Part shown: positions 27,335-36,600 of the stretch, piece after piece
Position numbering within the stretch: the first letter of the stretch is position 1
Layout of the letters: each line of letters begins with the position of its first letter
Translations under genes and position numbers: made by a program
NCBI GenBank assembly: GCA_016719485.1
Contig: JADJZB010000021.1
Location: forward strand, 558,001-622,000
Reading direction: 5' to 3'
From: Holophagales bacterium
GTDB taxonomy: Bacteria > Acidobacteriota > Thermoanaerobaculia > UBA5066
DNA length: 64,000 nt
The notes under the pieces: generated by a model
The model's input: the letters and a program-made list of their open reading frames with translations, nothing else
Database searches by the model: none
What the model was told of the DNA's origin: nothing

Positions 27335-29057
27335 TCACCGGAAATCGTGGCTCGGGGGCGTGCTCTCGCGGTGCTGCGGGTAAGGAGGCGACACGGGTTT
27401 CCTGAGCTCGGGGATCGGCTCCTCGAGGCTCATCCGCTCGAAGCGCTCCGCACGGATCGAGAGCGTGCCGTCCTTCTTCTGGAGGCGTCCCTCGACGACG
27501 AGGGCGGGGGAGCCGACGACGAGGGCGCGGTTCTCGCGGAAAAGGTCGGGGCGGAGGATCGCCTGGCACATCCCGGTCTCGTCCTCGAGGGAGAGGAAGA
27601 CGAAGCCCTTCGCGGTGCCGGGGCGCTGACGGACGACGATGACGCCGGCGGTCTTCACCATCGACCCGTCGGGGGCCTTCGCGAGGTCGGCGGCGGAGAG
27701 GATTCCTTCGCGCCTGAGCTGCGCGCGGAAGTGGGCGACGAGGTGCGGCCCGGCGGTGATCTCGGAGGTCTGGTAGTCGGCGACGGTCTCCTCGAAGCGG
27801 CTCATCTCGGGGAGGGGCGAGGCGACGTCGTCCTCGAGGGTGTCGTAGAGCGGGCCCCAGGTCGCGCGCGGCGGAGGCGGCCTGCCAGAGGGCGGTGCGG
27901 CGCGAGAGGCCGCGGACGCCGGTTGCCGCGTCGGGGAGCGTCGCGAAGGCACCGGCGTGGGCGAGGGCGGAGAGCTCGTCTTCACGGAGGCTTGCGCGGC
28001 GGGCGAGGTCCTTGACACCGGCGAAGGGCGCGCGAGCCGCCTCGCGCTCGATGGCGTCGGCGGTCGAGGCCCTGAGGCCGCGCACGTAGCGCAGGCCGAG
28101 GCGGACCGCGAGCGACGGCGTGACGACGGCAGGTCCGGGGCGCGGCAGGTGCTTCGGCCACGGACCTTTCAGCCGCTCGGTGCGGCAGAGGCGCCCCGAA
28201 CGGGTGACGTCGATCGGGAGGACGTCCGTCCCGTGGTGCTGCGCGTCCTTCACGAGCGTCGCCGGGTGGTAGAAGCCCATCGGCCAGGCGTTGAGGAGGC
28301 CGGCGAGGAACGCCGCGGGGTGGTGGACCTTCAGCCAGCCGCTCGCCCAGGCGATGAGGGCGAAGCTCGCCGCGTGCGACTCGGGGAAGCCGTAGAGCGC
28401 GAACGACGTGATGGACCGGACGATCTGCTCCTGCGCCTCGCCGGTGATGCCGCGCTCGGTCATCCCGGAGCGCAGGCGCGTCTCGATGACGGCCATCCGC
28501 TCGCTCGAGCGCTTGAACCCCATCGCGCGGCGCAGCTCCTCGGCCTCTCCGCCCGTGAAGCCGGCCGCAACCATGGCGATCTTCAGGAGCTGTTCCTGGA
28601 AGAGCGGGACGCCGAGCGTGCGCTTGAGGATCGGCTCGAGCGAGGGGTGCGGGTACTCGACCGGGATCCGCCCCTGCCGCCGGTCGAAGAAGGGGTGGAC
28701 CATGCCGCCCTGGATCGGGCCCGGCCGGATGATCGCCACCTGGATCACGATGTCGTAGAAGCAGCGCGGGGCGTTGCGGGGGAGCGAGGCCATCTGGGCG
28801 CGGCTCTCCACCTGGAAGAGCCCCACCGTGTCGGCCTTGTTCAGGATCTCGTAGACGGCAGGGTCGTCGTGCGGCAGGTGCGCGAGGTCGACGTGGACCC
28901 CCTCGGCCGACCGGATCGTCGGGACCATCTCGGCGATGGCCCCGAGCATCCCGAGGCCGAGGAGGTCGATCTTGATGATGCCGAGGTCGGCGCAGTCGTC
29001 CTTGTCCCACTGGATGACGACGCGGCCGGGCATCGCGGCCGGCTCGAGCGGGACGAC
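27335..29057 (-). pseudogene. dnaE2 (imuC) 3' fragment, truncated copy
   Basis: A 1.7-kb copy of the 3' half of the error-prone polymerase gene, nearly identical to the full-length copy at 33631-37150 (7 differences in the last 144 residues). It begins at VVPLEPAAMPGRVVIQ; just before that the match stops abruptly and the DNA becomes the toxin gene's 3' flank. The PHP domain and the catalytic PDIDLD aspartates are missing, so it cannot be an active polymerase. A frameshift lies near 27870, and the C-terminal OB-fold part (TAGVIVVRQRPGTAKGFVFL) and the stop are preserved. It is best seen as the far repeat of the dnaE2 island. Confidence 0.85.
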
Positions 29058-29088
29058 TCCGCGTTCCGCCTGGCCGCCGAGTCTTCCG

Positions 29089-29505
29089 TCAGGTGTGAGG
29101 TGTGAACAGGAGTCCGTGGACCGCGGCGGCTGCGGCGAGCCGCCGGTCGGTCGTCGCCAGGCTGGATCGGTCGCGAATCGCGATCGAGAGGTATGCGGCG
29201 TCGTAGACGCTGAGCTCGTCGGTTGCTGCACGAGTCAGGACGTCCTCGAACGGGACGTGCGGCCGGACGACGATCGGCAGGCCGAGTAGCCGCGCATAGG
29301 CGCGCTCTGCGTCCCCCATCGCGATGCGCTTGCGGCGTACGGCCCCAAGGAGTCCGTTCCCCACCTCCAGCGGCCAGTGGGGTGCGGTCACGAGCAGCAC
29401 GTCACCGGTGACCGCAGCCTCGAGAAGCCCCCGAAACGCCACCGGATCTTCGTCGCGAAGGACGAGGCCGAGCGAGATCGAGGCATCGACGGTGACCGTG
29501 ATCAA
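29089..29505 (-). CDS. PIN-domain toxin, VapC-type (module 2)
   Basis: A 138-residue PIN nuclease, the toxin of a type II toxin-antitoxin pair; such enzymes cut tRNA or rRNA. Acidic residues of the metal site are visible: TVDASISLGL (Asp7), HWPLEVGN (Glu), SVYDAAYLSIA and LATTDRRL (Asp). The start overlaps the antitoxin stop by ATGA. Its 3' end lies only about 30 bp from the break point of the truncated dnaE2 copy. Confidence 0.88.
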   Translation of the reverse strand: MITVTVDASISLGLVLRDEDPVAFRGLLEAAVTGDVLLVTAPHWPLEVGNGLLGAVRRKRIAMGDAERAYARLLGLPIVVRPHVPFEDVLTRAATDELSVYDAAYLSIAIRDRSSLATTDRRLAAAAAVHGLLFTPHT

Positions 29506-29747
29506 CGCTGGCCATCCCGGATGAGATCAGATGCAGTCTCCGGCCCTGGAGAGGTTCTCGCCCTGATCTCCTCGAGCTCCTGAAGTGCAGCATGGAGGGA
29601 TTGCTTGTCCCCTTCGCCGTGTCCTGGAAGGACTCGTGCCACCGGCTGGCCGCTGTCGGTCAGGACCGTAACGACGCCCCTGGCGGCCGCCTGGAGTACG
29701 GCACGAAGGTCGGTTTTCGTGGCCTCGATCCAGAGTTCCTCAGTCAT
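29502..29747 (-). CDS. Phd/YefM-like antitoxin (module 2)
   Basis: An 81-residue antitoxin. The N-terminal part (EATKTDLRAVLQAAARGVVTVLTDSGQPVARVLPG) has the Phd/YefM pattern of a DNA-binding fold followed by QPVARVLP. The C-terminal charged helix (LHAALQELEEIRART) would wrap the toxin. The ATG at 29747 is 12 bases downstream of an inverted repeat likely used for autoregulation. Confidence 0.8.
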   Translation of the reverse strand: MTEELWIEATKTDLRAVLQAAARGVVTVLTDSGQPVARVLPGHGEGDKQSLHAALQELEEIRARTSPGPETASDLIRDGQR

Positions 29748-29758
29748 GGCCTCATATC

Positions 29759-29784
29759 CCTCGTTTCGTCGAGGCGATTATCTA
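29759..29784 (-). promoter_or_regulatory. Promoter and operator of toxin-antitoxin module 2
   Basis: On the minus strand GATAAT (plus 29777-29782) is a good -10 box. The inverted repeat CCTCG-N6-CGAGG (29759-29774) overlaps the expected transcription start, just before the antitoxin ATG. Antitoxins of this kind normally repress their own promoter from such a site. Confidence 0.45.
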
Positions 29785-29870
29785 CCCCTGCTGCGTCAGA
29801 GCTCGGAAGCTCTCGGTGCCAACACCGAATGGAACACCCTCCCGGCTGCCGTGACCGTCGAGTGTCGCGC

Positions 29871-30056
29871 CTCACCGAAGATCGTGGCTCGGCGGCGTGC
29901 TCTCGCGGTGGCGCGGGTACGGGGGCGAGACGGGCTTCCTGAGCTCGGGGATCGGCTCCTCGAGGCTCACCCTCTCGAGGCACTCGGCGCGGATGGAGAG
30001 CGTGCCGACCTTCTTCTGGAGGCGCCCCTCGACGACGAGGGAGCGGTTCTCGAGGA
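29871..30056 (-). pseudogene. dnaE2 3'-end remnant (about 60 codons)
   Basis: A short remnant of the last 60 codons of dnaE2, reading LVVEGRLQKK, LSIRAE, SLEEPIPELRKPVSPPYPRH and the stop. It lacks a 17-18 bp piece that lies between two copies of CGACGACGAGGGCG in the full gene, consistent with slippage between those direct repeats. The following 200 bp (30057-30258) to the FG-GAP gene hold no gene I can support, only an 8-bp GCCGGCTC / GAGCCGGC hairpin at 30176-30198. Confidence 0.78.
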
Positions 30057-30258
30057 GGGGCCCGTGTCAGCCTCGCGGCCCCGCCCGGGAGCCGCTGAAG
30101 CCAAGACCCGTCCGACTCGAGCGCCCGGAGCTCATCCCCCTGTCTGACCAGCGGTGCGACGGCAATCCGAGAGGCGCCGGCTCGGGAGAGGAGCCGGCTC
30201 TGAAGACGTGTGGCGGCTGGGCGGCGTGAGAACGAGGCCACATCGAGCACTTCCGAGC

Positions 30259-32823
30259 ATGGTTCGAGTACTCGTCGCCGTCGCTCTCCTCGTCCCCGGG
30301 CTCGTGCTTGCCGGGCCCTGCGCGACGCCGTCGTTCTCGCTCCCGTTCGACCTCGGCCTTCCGGCGGGACATTTCCTGTGGCTCGACGCCGCGGAGGTGG
30401 ACGGGGACGGGCGCCCGGACGTCGTCGCGTTCAGCGAAACCGAGCGGGAGATCATCGTCTTTTGGAACCGCGCCGAGGGCCTCGACCCCGGCCCGGTGAC
30501 GGAGCTGGACGAGACGATCTACCTCTCGGTGAGCGTCGTCGACCTGAACGACGACGGTCGGGCGGACCTCCTCGTCGACGTCGGCGCGCCCTGGGCCAAG
30601 TCCCGGAGTCTCGAGCCGCGGCTGGGCGACGGGGCCGGCGGGTTCGTGAGGGCGGCGGCCGAAGCGGTTGTACTGCCGCCGTACGCGGTGATCGCCCTCG
30701 CCCGAGTCGACGGCGGCGGCATCCCCGACCTCCTCGCCGTCTCGCCGTCGGCGTCGGACGCCACGAAGCTGCAGGTCGGGAGGTGGCGCGCCCGCGGTGA
30801 CGGGACGTTCCTGGCGCCGACGACGGTCCTGACGCTCGACAACCCGTTCCCCGCAATGCAGAGTCAGCTGGGCCTCGTCGCCGGAGACGTCGACGGCGAC
30901 GGCCGGACGGATCTCGTCGTCTCCTCGCACGCCTCCAGTCCCGGAATCTCGTACTCCTCGAGCGTCTGGCTCGGGGACGGCGCCGGTGGATTCGGGAGGA
31001 GTCCCGGCGCGCCGGCCGGCTTCGCGACTGAGCTCCGCGACGTCGACGGCGACGGAAGGGACGAGCTCGTCGCGAGCGAGCAGGGGGGCGAAGGGCGGGA
31101 GGTCGGGATCCTGAAGCGTGAGACGGGCGGGACGTGGGTGAGCCTCGGGCGATGGACCACCTCGGGCGACGTCCTCCTCGGAGAGCTGGACGGGGACCCG
31201 ACCCGCCTGGAAGCCCTCCTCACGGAAGGGCCCTTTCGCCTTTTCCGGCTGGAGGAGTCCGGTCCCGTCGAGCTCGCGACGCTCCCGGCCCGTTCGCCGG
31301 CGACCCTCCTCGATCTCGACGGCGACGGCCGTCTCGACGTCCTCACCCTCGCGCCCGACCCCCTGGGGCCCCCCGCCCGTCTCGTCCTCGCCCGCGGCGG
31401 CTGCGGACCGGGACGGGGGACGACCTCGCTCTTCGTGCCGGCGTTCCTCTGTCTGACCGGTGCCGAGGCGACGCGATTCGAGACCGAGCTGACCGTCTCG
31501 AACCTCGGCGCCGCCGGGATCTCGGCCGTCCTGCGATTCCACCCCGCCGACGGCGGCGCCGAGCACGCCCTGTCCACCTTTTCGCTCGAGCCGGGCCGAG
31601 TCCGGCGCTTCTCGACGGCTGCCGACGCCGGGGCGGAGAAGCTCGTTCTGCCGGACGGCGTGAGCCTGGGAACCGCGATCCTCGAGGCCTCGACCCTCGA
31701 CGGGTCGTCCCCGGGCGTCGTTGCGGACGTTCGGGTCGTCTCGGAGCGGCCGGGTTCGGGGCGCGGCGGCGTCGGATTCCGCGCGCGTCCCGCCGAAGGG
31801 CAGCAGGTCGGGTCCCGCGCGGAGCTGGCGTGGCTCGTCGAGGATTCGGAGGACCGGACGAACCTCGCGGTCGCGAGCGTCGGTCCCGATCCGGTGACGC
31901 TGCGCGTGACCGTCTTCTCGGGGGTCCCCGGTCGTCCGGAACACGTCGTCCTGCCCGACCGCACGCTGGCCCCGTACGGCATCCACCAGTGGAACCGCAT
32001 CCTCGCGACCTCGGGGCTCGGAGGCCGGAGCGGCTGGGCCCGGATCGAGCGGGTCGCCGGCGGCCCCTGGACGGCCTGGGCCACGGTCAACTCGAACGGG
32101 ACGGGGGACGGGTCGGTCGTCGAGGCGCAGGGAGCGTCGTCGGGGGACTTCCTCCCCGCGATCGTCGGGAGCGACAGGTACCGGACGGACCTCGTCCTTA
32201 CGAACCCCACCTATCAGAACCGCCGGGCGATCCTCCGTTTCCCGGCCGTTTCCGGAGGCGAGTCGATCTCGCTCGACGTCGAGGTCGGGCCGGAGTCGTC
32301 ACGGACGATCGACCCGGTCGCGGCTCTCCGAGACGCCCTCGTCATTCCGCCCGTCTCTTACGTGGGCCACTGTTCCGTGCCCCAGCCGTTCCTTGCGGGG
32401 GCGCGCGTGAGGACGACGTCCTCCTCGTCTTCGTTCGGTGTCTATACGCCCCCGGCGCGGCTGACCTCGGGCCAGACGATGCTCGTCACCGGCCTGCGCC
32501 AGGACGAGGGGAACCGCTCGAACCTCGCGATCGTCGTGCCGGACCTCGAGCCCTCGTCCCTGTTTCGGGTTGAGCTCTTCGACGGGCGCACCGGCGAACG
32601 ACTGAAGGCGATCGAGGACGTCGCTCCGGGCGGCACTTGGGGCGCTCCGTCGAGGGTCCAGCTCGATTCGGTCCTCCTCGGCACGGGAGCACCCTTCGGG
32701 TGGGCGCGTGTCACACGGACCGCCGGCGGGGGCCCCTTCTTCGCCTACGCCGTCGTCAACGACGGCGCGGCGCCGGGTCTCGGGTCGGGAGACGGGACGT
32801 ACCTGCCCGGGATACCGAGGTAG
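30259..32823 (+). CDS. Exported FG-GAP/VCBS-repeat protein (intact)
   Basis: An 854-residue secreted protein. Signal peptide VRVLVAVALLVPGLVLAGPC, perhaps with a lipobox-like end. The N-terminal half is a propeller with FG-GAP/VCBS repeats (EVDGDGRPDVVAF, DLNDDGRADLL, DVDGDGRTDLVV, DVDGDGRDELV, DLDGDGRLDVL). The C-terminal half consists of beta-sandwich units with the pattern RTDLVLTN or RSNLAIVV. It resembles the broken FG-GAP protein at 19-21 kb only in the propeller. It lies in the dnaE2 island, flanked on both sides by dnaE2 3'-end scraps, and is the only plus-strand gene there. It may be a surface protein; the ligand is unknown. Confidence 0.85.
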   Translation: MVRVLVAVALLVPGLVLAGPCATPSFSLPFDLGLPAGHFLWLDAAEVDGDGRPDVVAFSETEREIIVFWNRAEGLDPGPVTELDETIYLSVSVVDLNDDGRADLLVDVGAPWAKSRSLEPRLGDGAGGFVRAAAEAVVLPPYAVIALARVDGGGIPDLLAVSPSASDATKLQVGRWRARGDGTFLAPTTVLTLDNPFPAMQSQLGLVAGDVDGDGRTDLVVSSHASSPGISYSSSVWLGDGAGGFGRSPGAPAGFATELRDVDGDGRDELVASEQGGEGREVGILKRETGGTWVSLGRWTTSGDVLLGELDGDPTRLEALLTEGPFRLFRLEESGPVELATLPARSPATLLDLDGDGRLDVLTLAPDPLGPPARLVLARGGCGPGRGTTSLFVPAFLCLTGAEATRFETELTVSNLGAAGISAVLRFHPADGGAEHALSTFSLEPGRVRRFSTAADAGAEKLVLPDGVSLGTAILEASTLDGSSPGVVADVRVVSERPGSGRGGVGFRARPAEGQQVGSRAELAWLVEDSEDRTNLAVASVGPDPVTLRVTVFSGVPGRPEHVVLPDRTLAPYGIHQWNRILATSGLGGRSGWARIERVAGGPWTAWATVNSNGTGDGSVVEAQGASSGDFLPAIVGSDRYRTDLVLTNPTYQNRRAILRFPAVSGGESISLDVEVGPESSRTIDPVAALRDALVIPPVSYVGHCSVPQPFLAGARVRTTSSSSSFGVYTPPARLTSGQTMLVTGLRQDEGNRSNLAIVVPDLEPSSLFRVELFDGRTGERLKAIEDVAPGGTWGAPSRVQLDSVLLGTGAPFGWARVTRTAGGGPFFAYAVVNDGAAPGLGSGDGTYLPGIPR

Positions 32824-32840
32824 CCCTCATCCCGGTGCTC

Positions 32841-32876
32841 TCGGAAATCACGGCTCGGGGGCGTGCTTTCGCCGTG
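32841..32876 (-). repeat. 36-bp dnaE2 3'-end scrap
   Basis: 36 bases matching the last codons of dnaE2 in the same orientation: 31 of 36 agree with the truncated copy at 27 kb and 28 of 36 with the full gene. It lies 18 bp after the FG-GAP stop and just before the 3' end of toxin module 1. It is too short to code, but it is in register with the other three dnaE2 ends. Confidence 0.65.
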
Positions 32877-32902
32877 ACGCCCCTGCTGCTGTCCGACGCT
32901 CG

Positions 32903-33349
32903 TCAGTTCGCCCGTCGGACGGTCTGGAGAGGGTGCCGCCACCGAAGCTTCGGGAACCGCGCGAAGTCGCGGTCCGTCGTCACCCACTCGCACCCCGACT
33001 CCAAAGCGAGGGCCGCGAGCCAGGCGTCCGGGACGAGGTTCCCGCGCACGCCGCACTCCCGGCAGAGCCGCGTGAAGATTTCCCAGTGCCTCGGGCCCGG
33101 CACGATCCCGACCGCGTTTGGGCGATCCCGGACCTCGTGGACGAATGCGAGCGCGCTCTCGAGCGGCGTCGGCTCGCGGAAGACCTTCGGGTGCGTGACG
33201 ACGCGCAGGAAGCCGCTCAGGACGAGGTCGGAGACCCCGTAGGCGGAGTCCGACCCGAGGGTCGCCTCCAGCCACTTCCGGTACTTCGGGTGGTCGGGCG
33301 CGTCACGGCGATGCGCGTGGACGAGGACGTTAACGTCGAACAGGAGCAC
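32903..33349 (-). CDS. PIN-domain toxin, VapC-type (module 1)
   Basis: A 148-residue PIN nuclease. Metal-site acids: LLFDVNVLVHAHR (Asp5), VPDAWLAALAL and VTTDRDFARF. The LRVVTHPKVF stretch is typical of the VapC group that pairs with ribbon-helix-helix antitoxins. The start overlaps the antitoxin gene by 20 bp. It is unrelated in sequence to the module 2 toxin apart from the fold. Confidence 0.9.
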   Translation of the reverse strand: MLLFDVNVLVHAHRRDAPDHPKYRKWLEATLGSDSAYGVSDLVLSGFLRVVTHPKVFREPTPLESALAFVHEVRDRPNAVGIVPGPRHWEIFTRLCRECGVRGNLVPDAWLAALALESGCEWVTTDRDFARFPKLRWRHPLQTVRRAN

Positions 33350-33587
33350 GCGGCTCCTCCAGGACGTCGAGGAGCGCCGCGGCGTCGTCCAGGTCGACGC
33401 CGGGCCGGAGCCCCTTGCCGCCGAAGGTCGTCAGGCGCACCGGTGAGGCCCTCTTGGGTGTGCGCTTGCCGGCGAGGGACTCCCGGAGCGCGTCTTCGAC
33501 GACGCGGGTCAGGGTCCTCCCCGTCTCGAGGGCGTGGCGGCGAGCCTGGTCCAGCAGGGGGTCCGGGAGGTGGATCGTCGTCCGCAT
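33330..33587 (-). CDS. Ribbon-helix-helix antitoxin, VapB-type (module 1)
   Basis: An 85-residue antitoxin. The N-terminal RTTIHLPDPLLDQARRHA is a classic ribbon-helix-helix DNA-binding start, and the C-terminus is acidic (DLDDAAALLDVLEE), probably toxin-binding. The ATG at 33587 is 43 bp beyond the dnaE2 stop and 20 bp beyond a perfect 14-bp palindrome that is the likely operator. Confidence 0.88.
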   Translation of the reverse strand: MRTTIHLPDPLLDQARRHALETGRTLTRVVEDALRESLAGKRTPKRASPVRLTTFGGKGLRPGVDLDDAAALLDVLEEPRAPVRR

Positions 33588-33607
33588 GCATCAAAGCATA
33601 TCAGGTT

Positions 33608-33621
33608 GGCATCGTGATGCC
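33608..33621. promoter_or_regulatory. Palindromic operator of toxin-antitoxin module 1
   Basis: GGCATCGTGATGCC is a perfect 14-bp palindrome apart from its central two bases, squeezed between the dnaE2 stop and the antitoxin start. On the minus strand TATGCT, a plausible -10, follows it, so a bound ribbon-helix-helix antitoxin would block the promoter. Confidence 0.5.
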
Positions 33622-33630
33622 TTCTGGCCC

Positions 33631-36600
33631 TCACCGGAAGTCGTGGCTCGGCGGGGTGCTCTCGCGGTGGTGCGGGTACGGCGGCGAGACGGGCTTCCTG
33701 AGCTCCGGGATCGGCTCCTCGAGGCTCATCCGCTCGAAGCGCTCCGCGCGGATCGAGAGGGTGCCGTCCTTCTTCTGGAGGCGCCCCTCGACGACGAGGG
33801 CGGGGGAGCCGACGACGAGGGCGCGGTTCTCCTTGAAGAGGTCGGGGCGGAGGATCGCCTGGCACATCCCGGTCTCGTCCTCGAGGGAGAGGAAGACGAA
33901 GCCCTTCGCGGTGCCGGGGCGCTGACGGACGACGATGACGCCGGCGGTCTTCACCATCGACCCGTCGGGGGCCTTCGCGAGGTCGGCGGCGGAGAGGATG
34001 CCGTCCTTCTTCAGCTGCGCGCGGAAGTGGGCGATGAGGTGCGGGCCGGCCGTGATCTCGGTCGTCTGGTAGTCGGAGACGGTCTCCTCGAAGCGGCTCA
34101 TCTCGGGGAGGGGTGAGGCGACGTCGTCCTCGAGCGTGTCGTAGAGGGGTCCCATGTCGCGGGCCGCGGCGGCGGCCTGCCAGAGGGCGGTGCGGCGCGA
34201 GAGGCCGCTCTCGCCGGTCGCTGCGTCGGGGAGCGTCGCGAAGGCGCCCGCGTGGGCGAGGGCGGAGAGCTCGTCTTCACGGAGGCTTGCGCGGCGGGCG
34301 AGGTCCTTGACACCGGCGAAGGGCGCGCGAGCCGCCTCGCGCTCGATGGCGTCGGCGGTCGAGGCCCTGAGGCCGCGCACGTAGCGCAGGCCGAGGCGAA
34401 CCGCGAGCGACGGCGTGACGACGGCTGCCGCGGGGCGCGGGAGGTGCTTCGGCCACGGACCGCGGAGGCGCTCGACGCGGCAGAGGCGGCCGGAGCGGGT
34501 CACGTCGATCGGCAGCACATCGGTCCCGTGGTGCTGGGCGTCCTTCACGAGCGTCGCCGGGTGGTAGAAGCCCATCGGCCAGGCGTTGAGGAGGCCCGCG
34601 AGGAACGCCGCGGGATGGTGGACCTTCAGCCAGCCGCTCGCCCAGGCGATGAGGGCGAAGCTCGCCGCGTGCGACTCGGGGAAGCCGTAGAGCGCGAACG
34701 ACGTGATGGAGCGGACGATCTGCTCCTGCGCCTCGCCGGTGATGCCGCGCTCGGTCATCCCGGAGCGCAGGCGCGTCTCGATGACGGCCATCCGCTCGCT
34801 CGAGCGCTTGAACCCCATCGCGCGGCGGAGCTCTTCGGCTTCTCCGCCCGTGAAGCCGGCCGCGACCATGGCGATCTTCAGGAGCTGCTCCTGGAAGAGC
34901 GGGACGCCGAGCGTCCGCTTGAGGATCGGCTCGAGGGAGGGGTGCGGGTACTCGACCGGGATGCGCCCCTGCCGCCGGTCGAAGAAGGGGTGGACCATGC
35001 CGCCCTGGATGGGCCCGGGCCGGATGATCGCGACCTGGATGACGATGTCGTAGAAGCAGCGCGGGGCGTTTCGTGGGAGCGAGGCCATCTGCGCGCGGCT
35101 CTCCACCTGGAAGAGCCCCACCGTGTCGGCCTTGTTCAGGATCTCGTAGACGGCCGGGTCGTCGTGCGGGAGGTGCGCGAGGTCGACGTGGACCCCTTCG
35201 GCCGAGCGGATCGTCGGGACCATCTCGGCGATGGCGCCGAGCATCCCGAGGCCGAGGAGGTCGATCTTGATGATGCCGAGGTCGGCGCAGTCGTCCTTGT
35301 CCCACTGGATGACGACGCGCCCCGGCATCGCGGCGGGCTCGAGCGGGACGACCTCGTCGAGCCGCCCCCCCGCGACGACCATCCCGCCCGAGTGCTGGCC
35401 GAGGTGGCGCGGGAGGTTCTGGATGCGGCGGAAGAGGGAACCGAAGTGCCGGAGGCGGACGTCGTCCGGATCGAAGCCGGCGGCGCGCATCTCGTCGGCC
35501 ATCTTTTCGGGCAGGGCCGGGGGACCCGCCGTCCCCTCGGCGAAGGCGGCGGCCCGGGCCGCGGCCGCCTCCTTCGGGTCGCCGTCGCCCGCCTCCCGCG
35601 CGGTGAGCGATCCGGCCGCGTCGCGGTACTCGCCGAAGCTCCAGGTCGCGAGCCTCTTCGCCAGCGTGTCGACCTGCTCGGTCGAGAAGCCGAGGGCCTT
35701 CGCCGTCTCGCGCGCGGCGGAGCGGTCGCGGTAGGTGATCGTGTTCGCCGTCATCGCCGCGCCGTGGACGCCGTACGTCGCGTAGACGTGCTGGATCACC
35801 TTCTCCCGCGCGTCGCCCGAGGGGAGGTCGAGGTCGATGTCGGGCCACTCGCCCCGCTCCTCGGAGAGGAAGCGCTCGAAAAGGAGCTCCATCTTCACGG
35901 GGTCGACGGCGGTGATGGAAAGGGCGTAGCAGACGGCGCTGTTGGCGGCCGAGCCGCGCCCCTGGACGAGGACGTTCTCGCGCCGGCAGAACTCGACGAT
36001 GTCGTGGACGACGAGGAAGTAACCGGCGAGGTCGAGCTTCTCGATCAGGTCGAGCTCGCGCTTGAGCTGGTCCTGCGCCCTCGCGGTGAGCGGCTGGAAA
36101 CGGCCGCGCGCCCCTTCCCACGTCTTCTGCCTCAGCCACGAGGAGGGCGTCTCGCCCGCGGGGAGCTTCGCGTCGGGGAAGCGGTAGCCGAGGTCGGCGA
36201 GCGTGAAGGCGAGGCGGTCGGCGAGGTCGGCGGCGCCTCCGACGGCGGCGGGGAGGTCGGCGAAGAGGGCGGCCATCTCCTCCGGCCCCTTTCAGGTGCC
36301 GCTCGGAGCCCGCCTCGAGGAGGCGGTTGGCCGCGTCGACCGTGGTGTGGTGGCGGATGCAGGTGAGGACGTCGAAGAGGTCCTTGTCGCGGCGGCGGGC
36401 GTAGCGGGTTCCGTTCGTGGCGACGAGAGGGAGGCGCTGTGCGCGGGCGAGGTCGAGGAGGACGGCGTTGCGGGCCTCCTCGTCGCGGACGCGGTGCCGC
36501 TGGATCTCGACGTGGAGGCGTCCCGGGAAGATCGCCGCGAGGCGCGAGAGGAGCTTGGCCGCGGCGTCGGCCCCGACCCGCTCGAGCGCGCGGAGGACCG

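Noticed and set aside
30057..30258. Minus-strand frame before the FG-GAP gene as a coding gene
   Set aside because: No start with a ribosome site and no recognisable motif; it reads into the dnaE2 remnant in the wrong frame.
27335..33630. Mobile element with its own transposase or integrase in the dnaE2 island
   Set aside because: No transposase, integrase or terminal inverted repeats are seen; only the dnaE2-end repeats and two toxin-antitoxin pairs.
34252..36366. 704-codon plus-strand open frame opposite dnaE2
   Set aside because: Antisense shadow; Glu/Arg/Val-rich with no motif, while the minus strand encodes the polymerase domains.
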